DNA from: Cheilinus undulatus
Lineage: Eukaryota > Chordata > Actinopteri > Labriformes > Labridae
Direction: 5' to 3'
Assembly (NCBI RefSeq): GCF_018320785.1
Contig: NC_054876.1
Coordinates: 6,856,207-6,920,206, forward strand
DNA length: 64,000 bases
In this document: piece by piece, positions 12,976 to 24,534 of the stretch
Position numbering within the stretch: the first letter of the stretch is position 1
Layout: the number at the start of each line of letters is the position of its first letter
Translations under genes and position numbers: made by a program
The notes under the pieces: model-generated
Seen by the model: only the letters and a program-made list of their open reading frames with translations
Database searches by the model: none
Told to the model about the DNA's origin: nothing

Positions 12976-13617
12976 AGTAAGCAGTCTGTCATTATCGGAT
13001 GTCTCTGCCTTCATTGAAAAGGATGGCCAGCTTAATGCTGTTCACTATAAGGTAAAATTTCCTAATTGACCAGCCATGGTGGCCTTTGGCTTATTAAAAG
13101 TAACATAACAGAGTAAACTGCAAATTTAATCACAGACCTCCTCTGCCAATCTGACACAGAGCCAGACAGGTGCACTCTAACCAAAGTCAACTGTAATTTT
13201 AGGGAGCATGCTGATTGTTAGAGTGCTTGTCTATTTATCACTTGAACCAGGTGCATCAGGAACAAAGATTTTACCTGCAGAAGTTGTGTTTAAATTAATG
13301 CTGGGCATAGATTAATTTTTTTAATCTAGATTAATCTCCGTGCAATCCTGTAGTTAATCTAGATTAATCTAGATTAAAATGCAAGATTAGAATTTTGCTG
13401 AGACATTAAAAAAATGCTTGACCTATCTAAATATTAAGGAAAATGCATCACAGACTGCTTGAGAACTCCTTGCTTGCTCACCACTGAACCCTCACTTTAA
13501 ACACCAAAGTTTGCTCATTTATCATGTGGATTTCAACCATGGAAATAACAGATAGATGGGTGAATGATGATTCAGATCAGCGCCTGTTCTCTCTTGCTCG
13601 CTCGCCACCACCCGACC

Positions 13618-13620
13618 CTC

Positions 13621-13651
<31 letters not shown>

Positions 13652-13662
13652 TCTCTCTCTGA
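13618..13662 (+). repeat. (CT)n microsatellite
   Basis: About 20 CT units with one CCCT interruption, inside the hAT-type element. Confidence 0.9.
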
Positions 13663-14149
13663 ACCTCACTTTAACACCATAGTGTCCATGATATCAGTCA
13701 TGGAAATATAACAGATAAAGGCATACGTTTGTAGCCTACTCACAGGTCATAACAGAGACAGAATTAAAAGGTTGTTCTCCATCTCTCCAACTTGTCTTAG
13801 CACTGTGATGAGTGTGTGCTGTATGAAGCTCTCTGTCAGGATGGATCCAGTGGGATTTTAAAAGAGCGACGGACAACAAAAAGTCCAGCATAACCTCTGG
13901 TTTGTGCTTATGTGCAAACAACATGTAATATTGACTACTGGTTGTTATCACACACCCAAGCATCCACTCTTTCATTAAAAACAGACGTTGTCCAGATCAG
14001 CGGAGAGCAACACAGCCGCTTCGATGTGACCCCTCTGAAACCACACACACATACACGCACAGCCACACACATCATGGTGGTGAATTGCAGAGTGACGCGT
14101 TCCCTCGACGCAGAACTTCGAATGGTCAATGACGGCATACCTAGGCCAT

Positions 14150-14185
14150 GGACGCAACGCAGAAGTATAAATCAGGCTTAAGCCT
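14150..14185 (+). repeat. GTATAAATCAGGCTT repeat end
   Basis: AGAAGTATAAATCAGGCTTA recurs inverted at 50963 (AGCCTGATTTATACTTCTGC) and direct at 52917 (GGTATAAATCAGGCT). It is the end of a dispersed fish repeat. Confidence 0.5.
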
Positions 14186-14379
14186 GCTCACAGCAGACCC
14201 AAACCTCCGCCCTCCTCCCACTGGAAATGACTGGAGGCGTGTTGGTAGCCTACTACATGTGCTCGGCGGTGTGTCTGTAAGACCCTTTAGTGAATAGATT
14301 AACGTGCAATAATTTTCTTATCGCGCGATAAGAGTCTCGCGTTAACGTAACACGTTAACGGCCCAGCAATAGTTTAAAT

Positions 14380-16830
14380 CAATACTTCACTTTTCTTTAG
14401 TCCTGGATGATTAAAAGGAGGCTTTGGATGTGTCTCTCTTACAGAGCAGTGTTACTCCCTGCTGTGCGTGAACGTTGCAGTGCTGAAGTTCAGCGATATA
14501 TCCGTCAATAGACACATTCTATTTCCACCAAGTTCTTCACAGTAAAAGTGTCCACTTCCTATTATCATTGAGACTTTTATTTTGAAGAGCAACACTAGGA
14601 AATGGAGTGCATTGAGCGGCATCTGCATCTCAAACGTCTTGTAAAACATCTTCACATGCACTCAGATAAAGAGAGATCAGGAATACCTTAAGTGTGAAAT
14701 GCAGGATGAGAAAATGAAACTCAGATGTCTTTTGCTCCAAACTGTCTGCCTGTCAGGACATAAATGTGACTGATTCTCTGGTGGCTCAGACAGAGAGCTG
14801 ACAGGTCCAATAGAGCAGACAGATGATTGCTCTATTCAGGTTGTTGCATGTTTTTTAATTTTTTTCCTGTAACGGCTTTCAGCGTAATCAACAGACACAA
14901 CCACAGTATCCTAGAGCAGATATTACTGCAATGTTTTTCATGATTTTGAAATGTAATTTTACATACCGGGAGATGTGCATCATTTCTAAAATTTGTCCTG
15001 GGGGTAGATTTCTTCTTCACTTCACAGAGACTTTGAGGTCAGATTTTTCATTATTGATCCCCAGGGATGTCGCAGTTTGCTGTGGTGTTCAATCAATGTG
15101 TTAGCATGTAGGGGGCATGTCTTTTAGTTAAAAGATTTCCATGAAGTCTGCTCTCATGCATCCTCTATTTTACCTCTCAGATCTCCCTCCTCTTTCCTAA
15201 ATTCTCTCTCCTTGCTTTAGCTATAAGAGCTTTAGTGCAGTCCTTAACATGGGTGGTCAGAAACTACATCCAATTCAACCAAGGAGCAAGTTTACAGCAT
15301 TAATAAGGTCTGAAATGCAAAATGCAAAATATCATTCCACAAAACTGTCATTAAAATATTAAAATCTTTTTTAAAATGGTTGTCACCCACTTGTTCAATG
15401 GCACTAAAGTGGGTGATACAAGCTATTTGGGCAGTTTTGTTACAATTTTAATTAAAATCACATTTTTTCCAAATATTGGGGTCTGAATTACTCACAGTCT
15501 GACTACAGACAGGAAATATTAAACACTTTAAGGTGCTAACTCCCTTTTATGCTGGTACTCCTATCAGTGTAAGATAAGCCCAGGCAATCACTTATCAGAG
15601 GTGCTGACAGACAGTGGCTGTGTCAGAGAGGAGTAAGAGGAGATGAGCTGTCAACCTGCTCTCTGTTTCTGTATGCCAAGAGAATGCAGAGACCACATAC
15701 CTATCAACAGCCCCAGACCCCCAAAACAAAGACCTGTGAAGAGACTGTTGCCATCTCTGACTCTAAAACTTCTTTCATCAAGCATCATTCTCCATATTTC
15801 CTCTGTCTCCCATCTAGAAAAGCAAGGACGGACTCCTTTAATGTCTGGCCTACAAATCCATCAGACTCCTTTCCTGAATGATGTTTAGAGAGCTGCTCAC
15901 AGGTGACATGAAAGGAAGTGATATCCTACTATATTTAGGTGAATGCATTTATCAATAATGCATCAAGCTCTTCCAGTGCTGGCCTCTTGATTATCCAGCC
16001 CACATAGATTTGCCCTTTGTAGCTCTACTGCATCCAGTAATTCATCTACCAGGAAGATGCATCACTTAACTTAAAAAACACAAAAGTGAATATGGAGCAT
16101 AAGAGAGACATACACTCACATCAGCCACTTACACCTATAAGTAGATTATAAAGGATGTTGAGAAGCTCCTTTTCCCTAGTCTATAGGTTGCATTACCTCT
16201 ATTATGTTTTATAAAAGGGTCATCACATAAGAGGTGATTTTTAACAGAAAGACGTGCATTATTTTACTGTGTCCTGCCACTTCTCTGTGTAACTTGTTCC
16301 CTATTGTGTGAACTGAGGAAGTTATTTTTGGTGACCCCCCCAGCACCCACTGGTGTAAGGTGGCCCTCTGTCTGAGGTCGTGGTAACCATAGCAGGCCTT
16401 GGAAAGTGAAATGTGATGCGGCGGGCCCTCTGGACTGTGTTTCTGAATCACAACTCCATAATGAGCTGGCAGAGCTCGGACTGCATCAAAGATGCAGCAC
16501 CCCAGTATCTGTTTCAACTCACGATGCACAATAGTGCTGTGTCACCTGTGCAGGAGGAGAGGAGGGGCTAGTATCAGACCCAAAGCTTTCTGCCTTCACG
16601 CTCTACTCACACCCAAATATCCTTCGAGAAGTTACAGTCAATAGGTTAACGACGTTGGAAAAGTGTCTTTATTGTGTTAGACTGACTTCACTGGACTTTT
16701 CAGATACATATTAACATATCAACCAGACTGAGATCATTCTCAAGCCCAGCTTACACTTTAACAGTTTTGAAGATGTGAGAGACCTCGCATGTGACAACAA
16801 GTCATGACAGATTTTATAGTTTTGTTCTTA
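14380..16830. other. Non-coding, nothing recognised
   Basis: Several short open frames (for example 15643-15888 and 16209-16529) have no recognisable protein features. No terminal repeats were found. Confidence 0.5.
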
Positions 16831-17326
16831 TACACTGTAAAATGGAACAGTTGAAGGCTGTTTAAAAAATAAGTTGTGTAAACTTAAGAATCCAAAATAA
16901 CTAATTCAGCTTTTTATTTCTGAATTGATAGAACACATTTTTAGTTTTCAGTAAACTTTATGCAGTCATTCGAAGTATTACTTTGTCACTGTTCTCAAGT
17001 TATTTTACAGGTGTGCCTTAATCTGCAGAGCTTTCCCAGAATGCCCTTGGGCATTTGACACTTTTGCAGCATAAGTAAAGTTACTAAACTAGAGAAGTCC
17101 TGACTGGGGGAACCAACTTGGACATTATAAGGAATATGTACTGAGCTCTGAGGAAGTGCACTTTCTGGATCAAATGCACCTGTCACTCTTTCACTGTAGG
17201 ACTGAACAGTTAAAGATTGTTATTAAGTCATTAACCTAAAAATCCAAAACAGCTATTTCGGCTCTATTTTTCTGAGTTAATAGAACACATTTTTAGTTTT
17301 TAGTAAACAGTACTTAATTACGTTAA

Positions 17327-17949
17327 AGGGGACATATTATGCAAAAATCATTTTTTCAGGCTTTTCTAACCAAAACATGTGCCCCTGGCCTGTCCACAAT
17401 CCCCTCAAGTACCAGAAGAATCCATTCCCTCTCTCCCTCTCTTTCTCCACCTTTGAGAAAATGTGTGCTGAAACAAGCCGTTCACAGATTTTACACCTAG
17501 TGACCTCACATGGGGAGTAAGCACCCACCCCTGGGTTTGATTGGCCCTCCCCCACTTGGAGGAAATTTCCGCCCTCCTCTACTGATCCTCTCAACTGCCA
17601 GCTGAGATGCTGGATAGCTCAGTGGGTTACCCTGCTGACTATGGTCTGGGAGATTGATGGTTTGAATCCCACTTAGGTCCTGAACTTTGGATCAAAATGT
17701 CTGTGACATCAAGAGTGCTGCATCCATTTCCTGAGAGGGGTGTGGTCAGGGGCGGAGTCAGACAGCTAATTACCTATCAGAGACACAGAAACGGCTCCTT
17801 CTGAGAAGGGCTGAAACAGAGGGGTTTTTCGACATGCAAAAATCCAATACTGGAGTGTTTTTTTTTTTCAGCAATAAACTTCACAGGCATGCTTTGGGGA
17901 CCTCTGAGAACAATATAAACTTGTCTTAAAAGGGTAAAATATGCCACCT
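17327..17949. mobile_element. TTAA-flanked MITE (623 bp) with internal tRNA-like segment
   Basis: The ends AGGGGACATATTATGC and GGTAAAATATGCCACCT are imperfect inverted repeats, next to TTAA at 17323-17326 and 17950-17953. The AAAGGGGACATATTATG end is common in fish repeats. It is probably a piggyBac- or Kolobok-type derivative. It contains a tRNA-like SINE head at 17605-17690. Confidence 0.7.
17605..17690 (+). mobile_element. tRNA-derived SINE head
   Basis: GGATAGCTCAGTGGGTTA is a pol III A-box region and GATGGTTTGAATCCCACT a B-box region, 45 nt apart. There is no clean cloverleaf, so it is a SINE remnant rather than a working tRNA gene. Confidence 0.65.
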
Positions 17950-18102
17950 TTAATTTATATGTTATCAATTGCCTTTTATGTTTTGAGATTTATTAACTTA
18001 TTGCAGATTACTCAAAAATGTATGTCTACTACGACAACTTTGATGTAATCAGTTTTAACAAAAATTTTGAGTATTTTCAACTTGTTGTTTTTACAGTGTA
18101 GT

Positions 18103-19344
18103 ATGTTGGTGTGCAATGAGCAACTGATTAATTTGCCAACAACCAGAGTCTCTATCAAAACTCCAGATCTTGAGTGCCCAACACGACTTTTCAGTAAACA
18201 AGCCAAATATAGCTATCGTTAGCTACCTGCTTCATCCATTATGGAAGCAGTGTGCTGCCATAATAGATGAAGCACAGCTGTGCTTGTTGTATGTCCTTCT
18301 TCACACTATTCACACTATTACATACATGTAATAGTCCTGCTCTGCTGCCATTAGTTTTCCTCAACAATGCAGGGTTTTTTGTTCAGGAATATTGAACATG
18401 TTTAATGTTAACAATCTCAGGTTGAAGCAGCTCTGACTGTCTGACTACAGAGAAGGGAGTGTAAAGTCATTTTTAATCAGATTTTCAAGATGAAAAATCA
18501 GTCAAGATAAACATTAAAAGCATCAGATAATTTGGCCTTTAGTGACAGAGCTACAATAAGCGATGGTTTTGATAACACTGTAGGGAGGTTACAGTGTTTA
18601 CAGTTCCTCCTTTGGCCATGAGGTACAGCCACAAGCTGCTTATTTTAATTATTTTGGACTAAAAACAAGTGAGCCATCAGTAGAACACCTTCAGCAGGGA
18701 CACCATTGTTACTTGAGACTCTCTCTGTCATGAAGAGGTGGAGCCCTGTGGTCAGTGAAGGTGAAGGGTTTTCTGACCACCATAGTTAGTAGGTTGATCA
18801 GATTCACCCAAAATGTCTGTCGTAAAGATGAACTGTTAAAGATCAAGATCAGCATTGAGAAAATAAAGCATTTAGATCATTGGTAGCATTTACAATGTTG
18901 GAAACAGCTCAAGTTTGTTACTATTAGTGCATTTGATATTTACGAAATTCTGTGGCCTTATGGTGTCTTCAGTCATCATGTCAACTTTAGCTCTACAGAG
19001 ACAATAACATTTTGAGCTGTAAATGATCTCTGAGTCATTCTTACCAGCAGGGTTTAGGATGATGACCAGAGGTACTGCATGGTTAAACAGGCTGGCTTTA
19101 GTTTCTCTGAGGGGGATTTCAATATGCTTAAGATACTGCAGGGTCAGTTTACTTTTATCTGCTCACAGCAAGCCCATGTGTTTGGTAGCTGTGGTGATAG
19201 CCTAAACAATCTGGTTAACCCTGTAACGCTACTCAAACAGAAAAGACATAAAGGCATCTAGGAAGGGACAGAGTCCTGGTAGGTTTTAGTTAAGTAGACT
19301 GACTACACAAATGCATGCAGTGTCTGCAGGTTGATGCTCTACTG
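18103..19344. other. Non-coding, nothing recognised
   Basis: Unassigned sequence; short open frames only. Confidence 0.5.
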
Positions 19345-19520
19345 CAGTGGTTTTCAAATGGTGTGGCAAGGCACACTGGTGTGAATTGAGAAAGGTCTGG
19401 ATGTGCTGTGGGAATTTGTACAGCCATATGTTATAATTACAACTACGTTACTGTAACATTTTTTTGTATGCTTATTGATGTGGTGTGCCTTAAGATTTTG
19501 GCGTGAGATTTTGTCTTGAT
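19345..19520 (+). mobile_element. Partial hAT-like MITE
   Basis: CAGTGGTTTTCAAATGGTGT followed by GGCAAGGCACACTGGTGTG is like the end of a common fish MITE; GGTGTGCCTTAAG near 19480 is a further part. The right end is not identifiable. Confidence 0.5.
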
Positions 19521-20492
19521 GTTTTATATAATATATTTACAGGAAAAAATACTTACTTTTTTGTGACGTCAACCCCTTTTGCCCCTTCCATGTTTTTTGT
19601 TTACAATTTTGCTTTTTTCACTTCACTTTTATAGGTTTTGCTATCGGGCATCCCCCGGGAATCCCTGTCATACGTCACAGTACTATGAACTATGGGTAAC
19701 TCCCTCAAGTCTGCAGATATGCCCACTCACAGAAAGGGTGCATGGAGGGCTCAAAAAGTATGCGAGAGATCCCTCGTGGACTTTACGATTTTTCTGTGGG
19801 ACAGCCCTAAGCCCACATGTACTTAGCGGAAGCGCGCCTCAAAGTCAGTGAGTGTGTGAGTGTGGACATTGAGACTGGGCCTTGGATTGTACTTGTAGAC
19901 TTCTTTTGCAATTAGTGGTCACCCCCTTCTGGCCATTGCAAGTAATGCAAGTTCTTCCTTGGTTTTCCTTTCCAGACCTTGAAGTTACACCACTTTTTAT
20001 ATTCAGCGTACTCCACAAGTTCGTTTTTCTGGGATAACTCTGCACAGCTTATGGACTGTCCAGGTTCCATGCCTGTCACCAGGTTGATCCATCTTGCAAA
20101 GCTCCAGTGTCGAACAGTTGTTTAAGTCAGAGAATGAAGAGACCACTCAGCATCATTTTAGGAGAGAGAGGCAGTAGCTACAGGTGTGGTTTATACAGCA
20201 AGGCTGTTGGCAGTGGTGGCTGATGAAGAGATTAGTGTGCAGTTTTAGCAGTTTTATCATAACTGGACTAGTTTATAAACTAGCTCCTCTGGTAGTAAAC
20301 ATTGATAATGGCTACCTGTCAAACTTGCGTCAAGTAGTTTGCTCCAGGGGCGAAGTGTGCGATGGCTACATTTTATGTTTTGTCTCTTCATTTGTCCCAT
20401 ATTGATTGTGACAGAGTATCACCCTCAGAGGTTTTTTTTTTTAAAGGTTCTGCCCTTCAAAAATGTGACCTTGTTTTTTGCTAAATGAGAAG
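19521..20492. other. Non-coding, nothing recognised
   Basis: GACTTTACGATTTTTCTGTG and similar words look repeat-derived, but no boundaries can be given. Confidence 0.4.
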
Positions 20493-20496
20493 TTAA

Positions 20497-21422
20497 AGGT
20501 AGACTATGCGATTTTTTTTCCTCTACGTGTCATAGGAGAGCACAGCCTTGAAAATGTAAACAAAGAGGATTTTTTGACACACCTCTGCCATGCAGTAAAC
20601 CATTTCACGAGCTCTTCTTATCCTGGCCGGTTATGTTATAGCATCAATTAAACATGAAAACATTAGCTTCAAACAAGACTTGGGTGATTGAGATAAACAT
20701 ATTTTGAGACACTACCTGATTTGAGTCGAGCTACCTCCGTCTGCAGCCTCCATTGATTAGCAGCAGGCTAACATTAGCATGTCTAGCTTCCATTCATTTT
20801 TACCCCACATTTATTTCAGCTGCGCTATCACACTCAGCTTAAATGTCCAACCATAAGAATAGTGCTGTGTCAATAAATCAGCAGTGGACAAATGTTGAGA
20901 CAATTAGCACAATGAATGAAAAGATGTACCTACGCATCCAGGAGAAGCAAAGCCAGTTCTGAGTCATGCGAGAGTTTTTTAGCGTCGCGTAGGGCTCCCC
21001 ACCGAGGAAAAGCAAGTCCGATGTTAACTCTAGTTTTTCCTCTCGCTTTGTCGGAGGGTTTCCTAGACAAATGCCGAGGCTTTTTAGGTGGAGGGGAAGT
21101 CGGTGGCAGGTCTTCAGTCAGACACTTCGGACTGGAGTCTGCTATTTGCACTCTTCTCAGCTGTTTGGGTGAAACGTTTACCTGCAGCAGCACTGCAAAT
21201 TTATACCCCTGGGGGCGCTTCTAGGAGGAGAGGGGCATGTGCCAGAGGAGAAGGTTACCGCCCCAGTCCGGTCTGGACAGAGTTATAAACATCCCATATA
21301 AACAAAACTACAGGGTACCTAAGTTTTAATTCAGTGTTTTGATACTGTACTCAGAAAAACATTCACATAGCATATGTTTGATTTTTATTACATTTAAGAG
21401 TAAAATGTCGGGTATTCTACCT
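20497..21422. mobile_element. TTAA-flanked non-autonomous transposon (926 bp)
   Basis: The left end AGGTAGACTATGCGA follows TTAA (20493-20496). The right end TCGGGTATTCTACCT precedes TTAA (21423-21426). The ends are inverted repeats with AGGTAGA in common. The interior is fairly GC-rich near 20930-21270 but has no recognisable protein. Confidence 0.72.
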
Positions 21423-21959
21423 TTAAAAACAGAAGTACTCGTGAATGCCTATTTGGATGGTCTGATGAGCTTTCGTTTTTTAATCTACTCACTTCCAATA
21501 CAGTCCACCAGTCTTCCATGCAAACTTTAAAGGGTATCCATCTGTCTGTCAGCATCTGTTAGCTTTCATATACACACTAGATTTGTCAGAAATATTATTC
21601 GACCTACATTCCAGTACAAGCTTCCATTTCTGCTGTTAACCTTTAAAATCTGAGCCTTACTTCCATATTCTAATCACGTAAATAATGTTTAAACTATTTA
21701 AACAAGAGCTATGGGAGAGCACAATAATGATGATGATGATACCCATTCAGTGGGGGAGAGGGAGTGTGAATAGTCTAGTAGGGCAAGGCTGCCCATAGGT
21801 GGGGATAAAAGAGTGAGCTTTCTTTGGCCCTGCTAAATGGGGACCCATGGAGGTCAGCAAAATCATGACCTATTTTAAAGGTCAGCTGTGATAACCATAT
21901 TTTATTTTTTACCTGAATAAAAACCACTCTTATCAAAGCAACAAATATTTTTTCATGCT

Positions 21960-22985
21960 AAGATATATACCTTTCTTCAAAATGTAAACCCTTTTTTTTA
22001 TTTTAACAGAAATAAATTGGTTAAAAGTGGCAAAAATTGGTTAAAAGTGTTAATAACAGGCAGAAAAAGTGGTGAGAGTGGGTTCCAAGTGGCAAATTTG
22101 ATTAACCAAAACATGAAATGTAGTTGAAATGGACAAAAATGGGCAAAAAAAAAGGTGTTGAAAAGTGGTTTATAGTAGCAAAAATCGATGAACAGAGGCA
22201 ACAATAGGTGAAAAGTGGCAAAAATTTGTTAATAGTGGCAAAAGCAGAGAAGCATTTAAGAAGTTTCTAAATGGCTTGAAAGTGGCAAAATTGGCCAAAG
22301 GAGGGAAAATGGGTTTAAAGTGGCAAAAATAGGTTTACTGTGGTAAAAAAAAAATGGTTATTGGAGGCAAAAAAGTGGTGGAACGTGTTTTACAAAGTGC
22401 AAAAACTGGTGGCAAAAATGGGCAAACAGGGCAAAATTTGGTTTAATGTTGCTTAATTTGGTCAAAAGTGCAAATAATTGATATTTAGAGGCAACAAAAG
22501 GCAGAAAGTGGCAAAAATATGGCCAAGTTGCCACAAACAGGCAGAAATAGTGGTGTACAGTGTTAAAAAAGTGGCAAGAAAAAGCAAAAATGGGCAGAAA
22601 AACTAGTGAAATTGGATTTTAAAAGTAGCAAAATGTGTTTAAAGTTGATGGGGGGGTAGAAATAGGTTAAAAAGTGGCTTAAACCCTTGGTTCCCAACCT
22701 GGGGTCCGGGACCCCCCAGGGGGGGCACCAGAGATCTTAGGGGGGGCGCGAGGCTTTGTCTGCCCTGAGGCTGCCAAAAATAGGTTTGCAAATATTGACT
22801 AAAGCCCTGATAAAGCAGTTATAAAGTAATTCATACAAAAGTCTTTTGTTAAGAAAAGTATGCATGGACCATGGGGCTCCAAGGAAAAATGGTTGGGAAA
22901 CACTGGCTTAAACAATAAAAGTTTAGTGTACACTGATAACATCAATAAATCACAACTGGGGAGGGCCCGTTCTCTGGGTTCATCA
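21960..22985 (-). repeat. Composite repeat copy 2: (GTGGCAAAAATTGGTTAAAA)-type array and head
   Basis: About 700 bp of imperfect tandem words of about 20 bp (GTGGCAAAAATTGGTTAAAA). Then a 221-bp hAT MITE, and at 22950-22985 the head AATCACAACTGGGGAGGGCC then CGTTCTCTGG, the reverse complement of the head at 6190-6240. Confidence 0.75.
22685..22905. mobile_element. hAT MITE (221 bp) with perfect 8-bp duplication
   Basis: The start CCTTGGTTCCCAACCTGGGG and the end GGTTGGGAAACACTG are inverted repeats, flanked by GCTTAAAC (22677-22684 and 22906-22913). It has inserted into the GTGGCAAAA-type repeat array. Confidence 0.87.
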
Positions 22986-24126
22986 GGGGTACAGCCATAT
23001 CTGTGGGCAGGCCTGGGTGGAGTCATACGAAATTGTACTACATTGTAAACAATTCCAAAATTAATGGGCACAATTTGGATATTATATGAAACACAAAGAG
23101 GGATCTACATGCACAGCTACACAGACAAGAAGGCTTCTGTTTGCTATGAGATAACGGCCTATGAACGGAAAAATACTCCTTCCAGTCCGGTCTTTGTAAG
23201 ATTCTTTCACTTCATTTGACAGAGTCACTGACATTTGTGTTTAAGAAGGCATTTTGCAAAGTTCCAGGGGCATGGCCCTTTACCAGGCAGAAAACTCATC
23301 TAGGACCAGACTGACGTTGAACAGCCACCTGCTGAAGCTGTGTTGGGAATGCAAAAGGGGTAGGGGCGTAGACAGAGAGAAAGGAGGAAGATGAAAAAAA
23401 GGAAAAGGCAGGTGAAAGAGAGAAAGGGGAGATGCAGAAAGAAGAAAAGAGAGTGCAGAAAGTGAGAAAATAAGCAGAGCAGCAACAATACAAAAGATAA
23501 ACCTATGGCTCTCCTGGCCATAAATCCATCTTTAACTAATTTTTTGGCTATGGCTTTAACTAAGGAAATAAAGATAGCAATATGAGAAGAATTATAAACC
23601 TTAGCCATGTTTTATATGACACTGAAAAACCTAATAATAGTATTAACAGCTGGTATGGTGATGACATTGAAATGATACTGGTTACAGCTATTAAAGTAGA
23701 GCTGCTCTTATGTTCACTTTAATATTTCTAATGCTGGTAATAATTATAAGGCAGGTGTGTCTATGTACCAGATCTAACGACATCCTTCAATTCAGGAAAC
23801 AGGATGAAAAACTTCCTGGATTATTCTAAAGATATCTTGTGTCACTCTTGCAGACACCACAAGCACATCTAACATTGCTTAAATAACAAAATTAAGGTTA
23901 GGATTTCACCACAGTGCTCTGAAAGACTTGTCTTGAGGAAAGTTTCTCTGACCTGAAGTAGAACAGTAGTAGTTGTAATGAGTATCAGTGAAGTTGATAA
24001 AAATAACTGTAAAATCTTTCTGTCATCTTTATTTTCCTTTAGAAGCCATTTAGCATCATAAAAGTCAAATAATCTAAAGACCAGATAAAGATAATCATGT
24101 TATCGCCTCTTTATCTGCTCTTCCAG
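22986..24126 (+). other. Sequence upstream of the first slc8a coding exon
   Basis: No exon recognised; it ends in the polypyrimidine tract and AG (24126) of the first coding exon. It includes a purine-rich stretch at 23370-23490. Probably the 3' end of a 5' UTR intron. Confidence 0.45.
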
Positions 24127-24534
24127 GAGAGTCCTGTGACCCAGCGCCTCCCCCCAGTGACCCCGGACTTCTGACTCAGGGATACCATGGGACCCCTCCC
24201 CATTCACCTCACCCCCCTCCTCTTTCTCCTCCTTTCCCTCCTTCTCCTCACCCACCCCTGCACCTCTTTCAGGCCTCAGGTTGTGGAGCGAGCATCTGCC
24301 CCCGAGCAGCCTCAGTCGTCTGGTAACTCTACAGGGTCCAACAAGAAGACTTGTGCAGGGACAGTGGTGTGTAAACCTGGGATCCTCCTGCCAGTCTGGC
24401 TTCCCCTCAACCCTCCTGTGGGGGAGCAAACGGGGAGAGCAGTGGTCTACTTTCTGTGCCTAATGTACATCTTCCTGGGTGTCTCCATCATTGCAGATCG
24501 CTTCATGGCATCCATAGAAGTCATCACCTCTCAG
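24127..24534 (+). CDS. slc8a: slc8a first coding exon: 5' UTR end, signal peptide, first helix
   Basis: A pyrimidine-rich acceptor ends at 24126 (CTGCTCTTCCAG), so this is probably not the first transcribed exon; a non-coding 5' exon should lie upstream. ATG at 24187 is the only start that gives the leucine-rich signal peptide (about residues 3-22). Next come a glycosylation-type NST, the conserved cysteine segment [16 protein letters not shown], and the first helix ending [13 protein letters not shown]. The donor GT is at 24535 and the exon ends in phase 0 after residue 116. Confidence 0.93.

Larger units (their letters stand above)
13296..14371. mobile_element. hAT-type element (1076 bp) with 8-bp duplication
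   Basis: The ends TAATGCTGGGC and GCCCAGCAATA are inverted repeats between identical GTTTAAAT octamers (13288-13295, 14372-14379). The interior starts with a run of TAATCTAGAT words, includes a (CT)n tract at 13618-13660, and near the right end TTATCGCGCGATAA. Near 14155-14185 it contains another repeat end (GTATAAATCAGGCTT). Confidence 0.82.
16831..18102. mobile_element. Element with TACACTGTAAAA ends, containing a nested TTAA element
   Basis: It starts TACACTGTAAAA and ends TTTTTACAGTGTA, inverted repeats next to TA, as in Tc1/mariner-type MITEs. A block of about 130 bp with AATAGAACACATTTTTAGTTT-like sequence occurs twice (16834-16961 and 17193-17322). 17327-17949 is a separate insertion. 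Confidence 0.6.

Noticed and set aside
17605..17690. Possible true tRNA gene
   Set aside because: A and B boxes are present but stems do not pair into a cloverleaf, and it lies inside a repeat; a SINE head fits better.
20916..21288. Overlapping open frames in a GC-rich patch
   Set aside because: They lie within a TTAA-flanked repeat and show no protein family; GC content alone explains the open frames.
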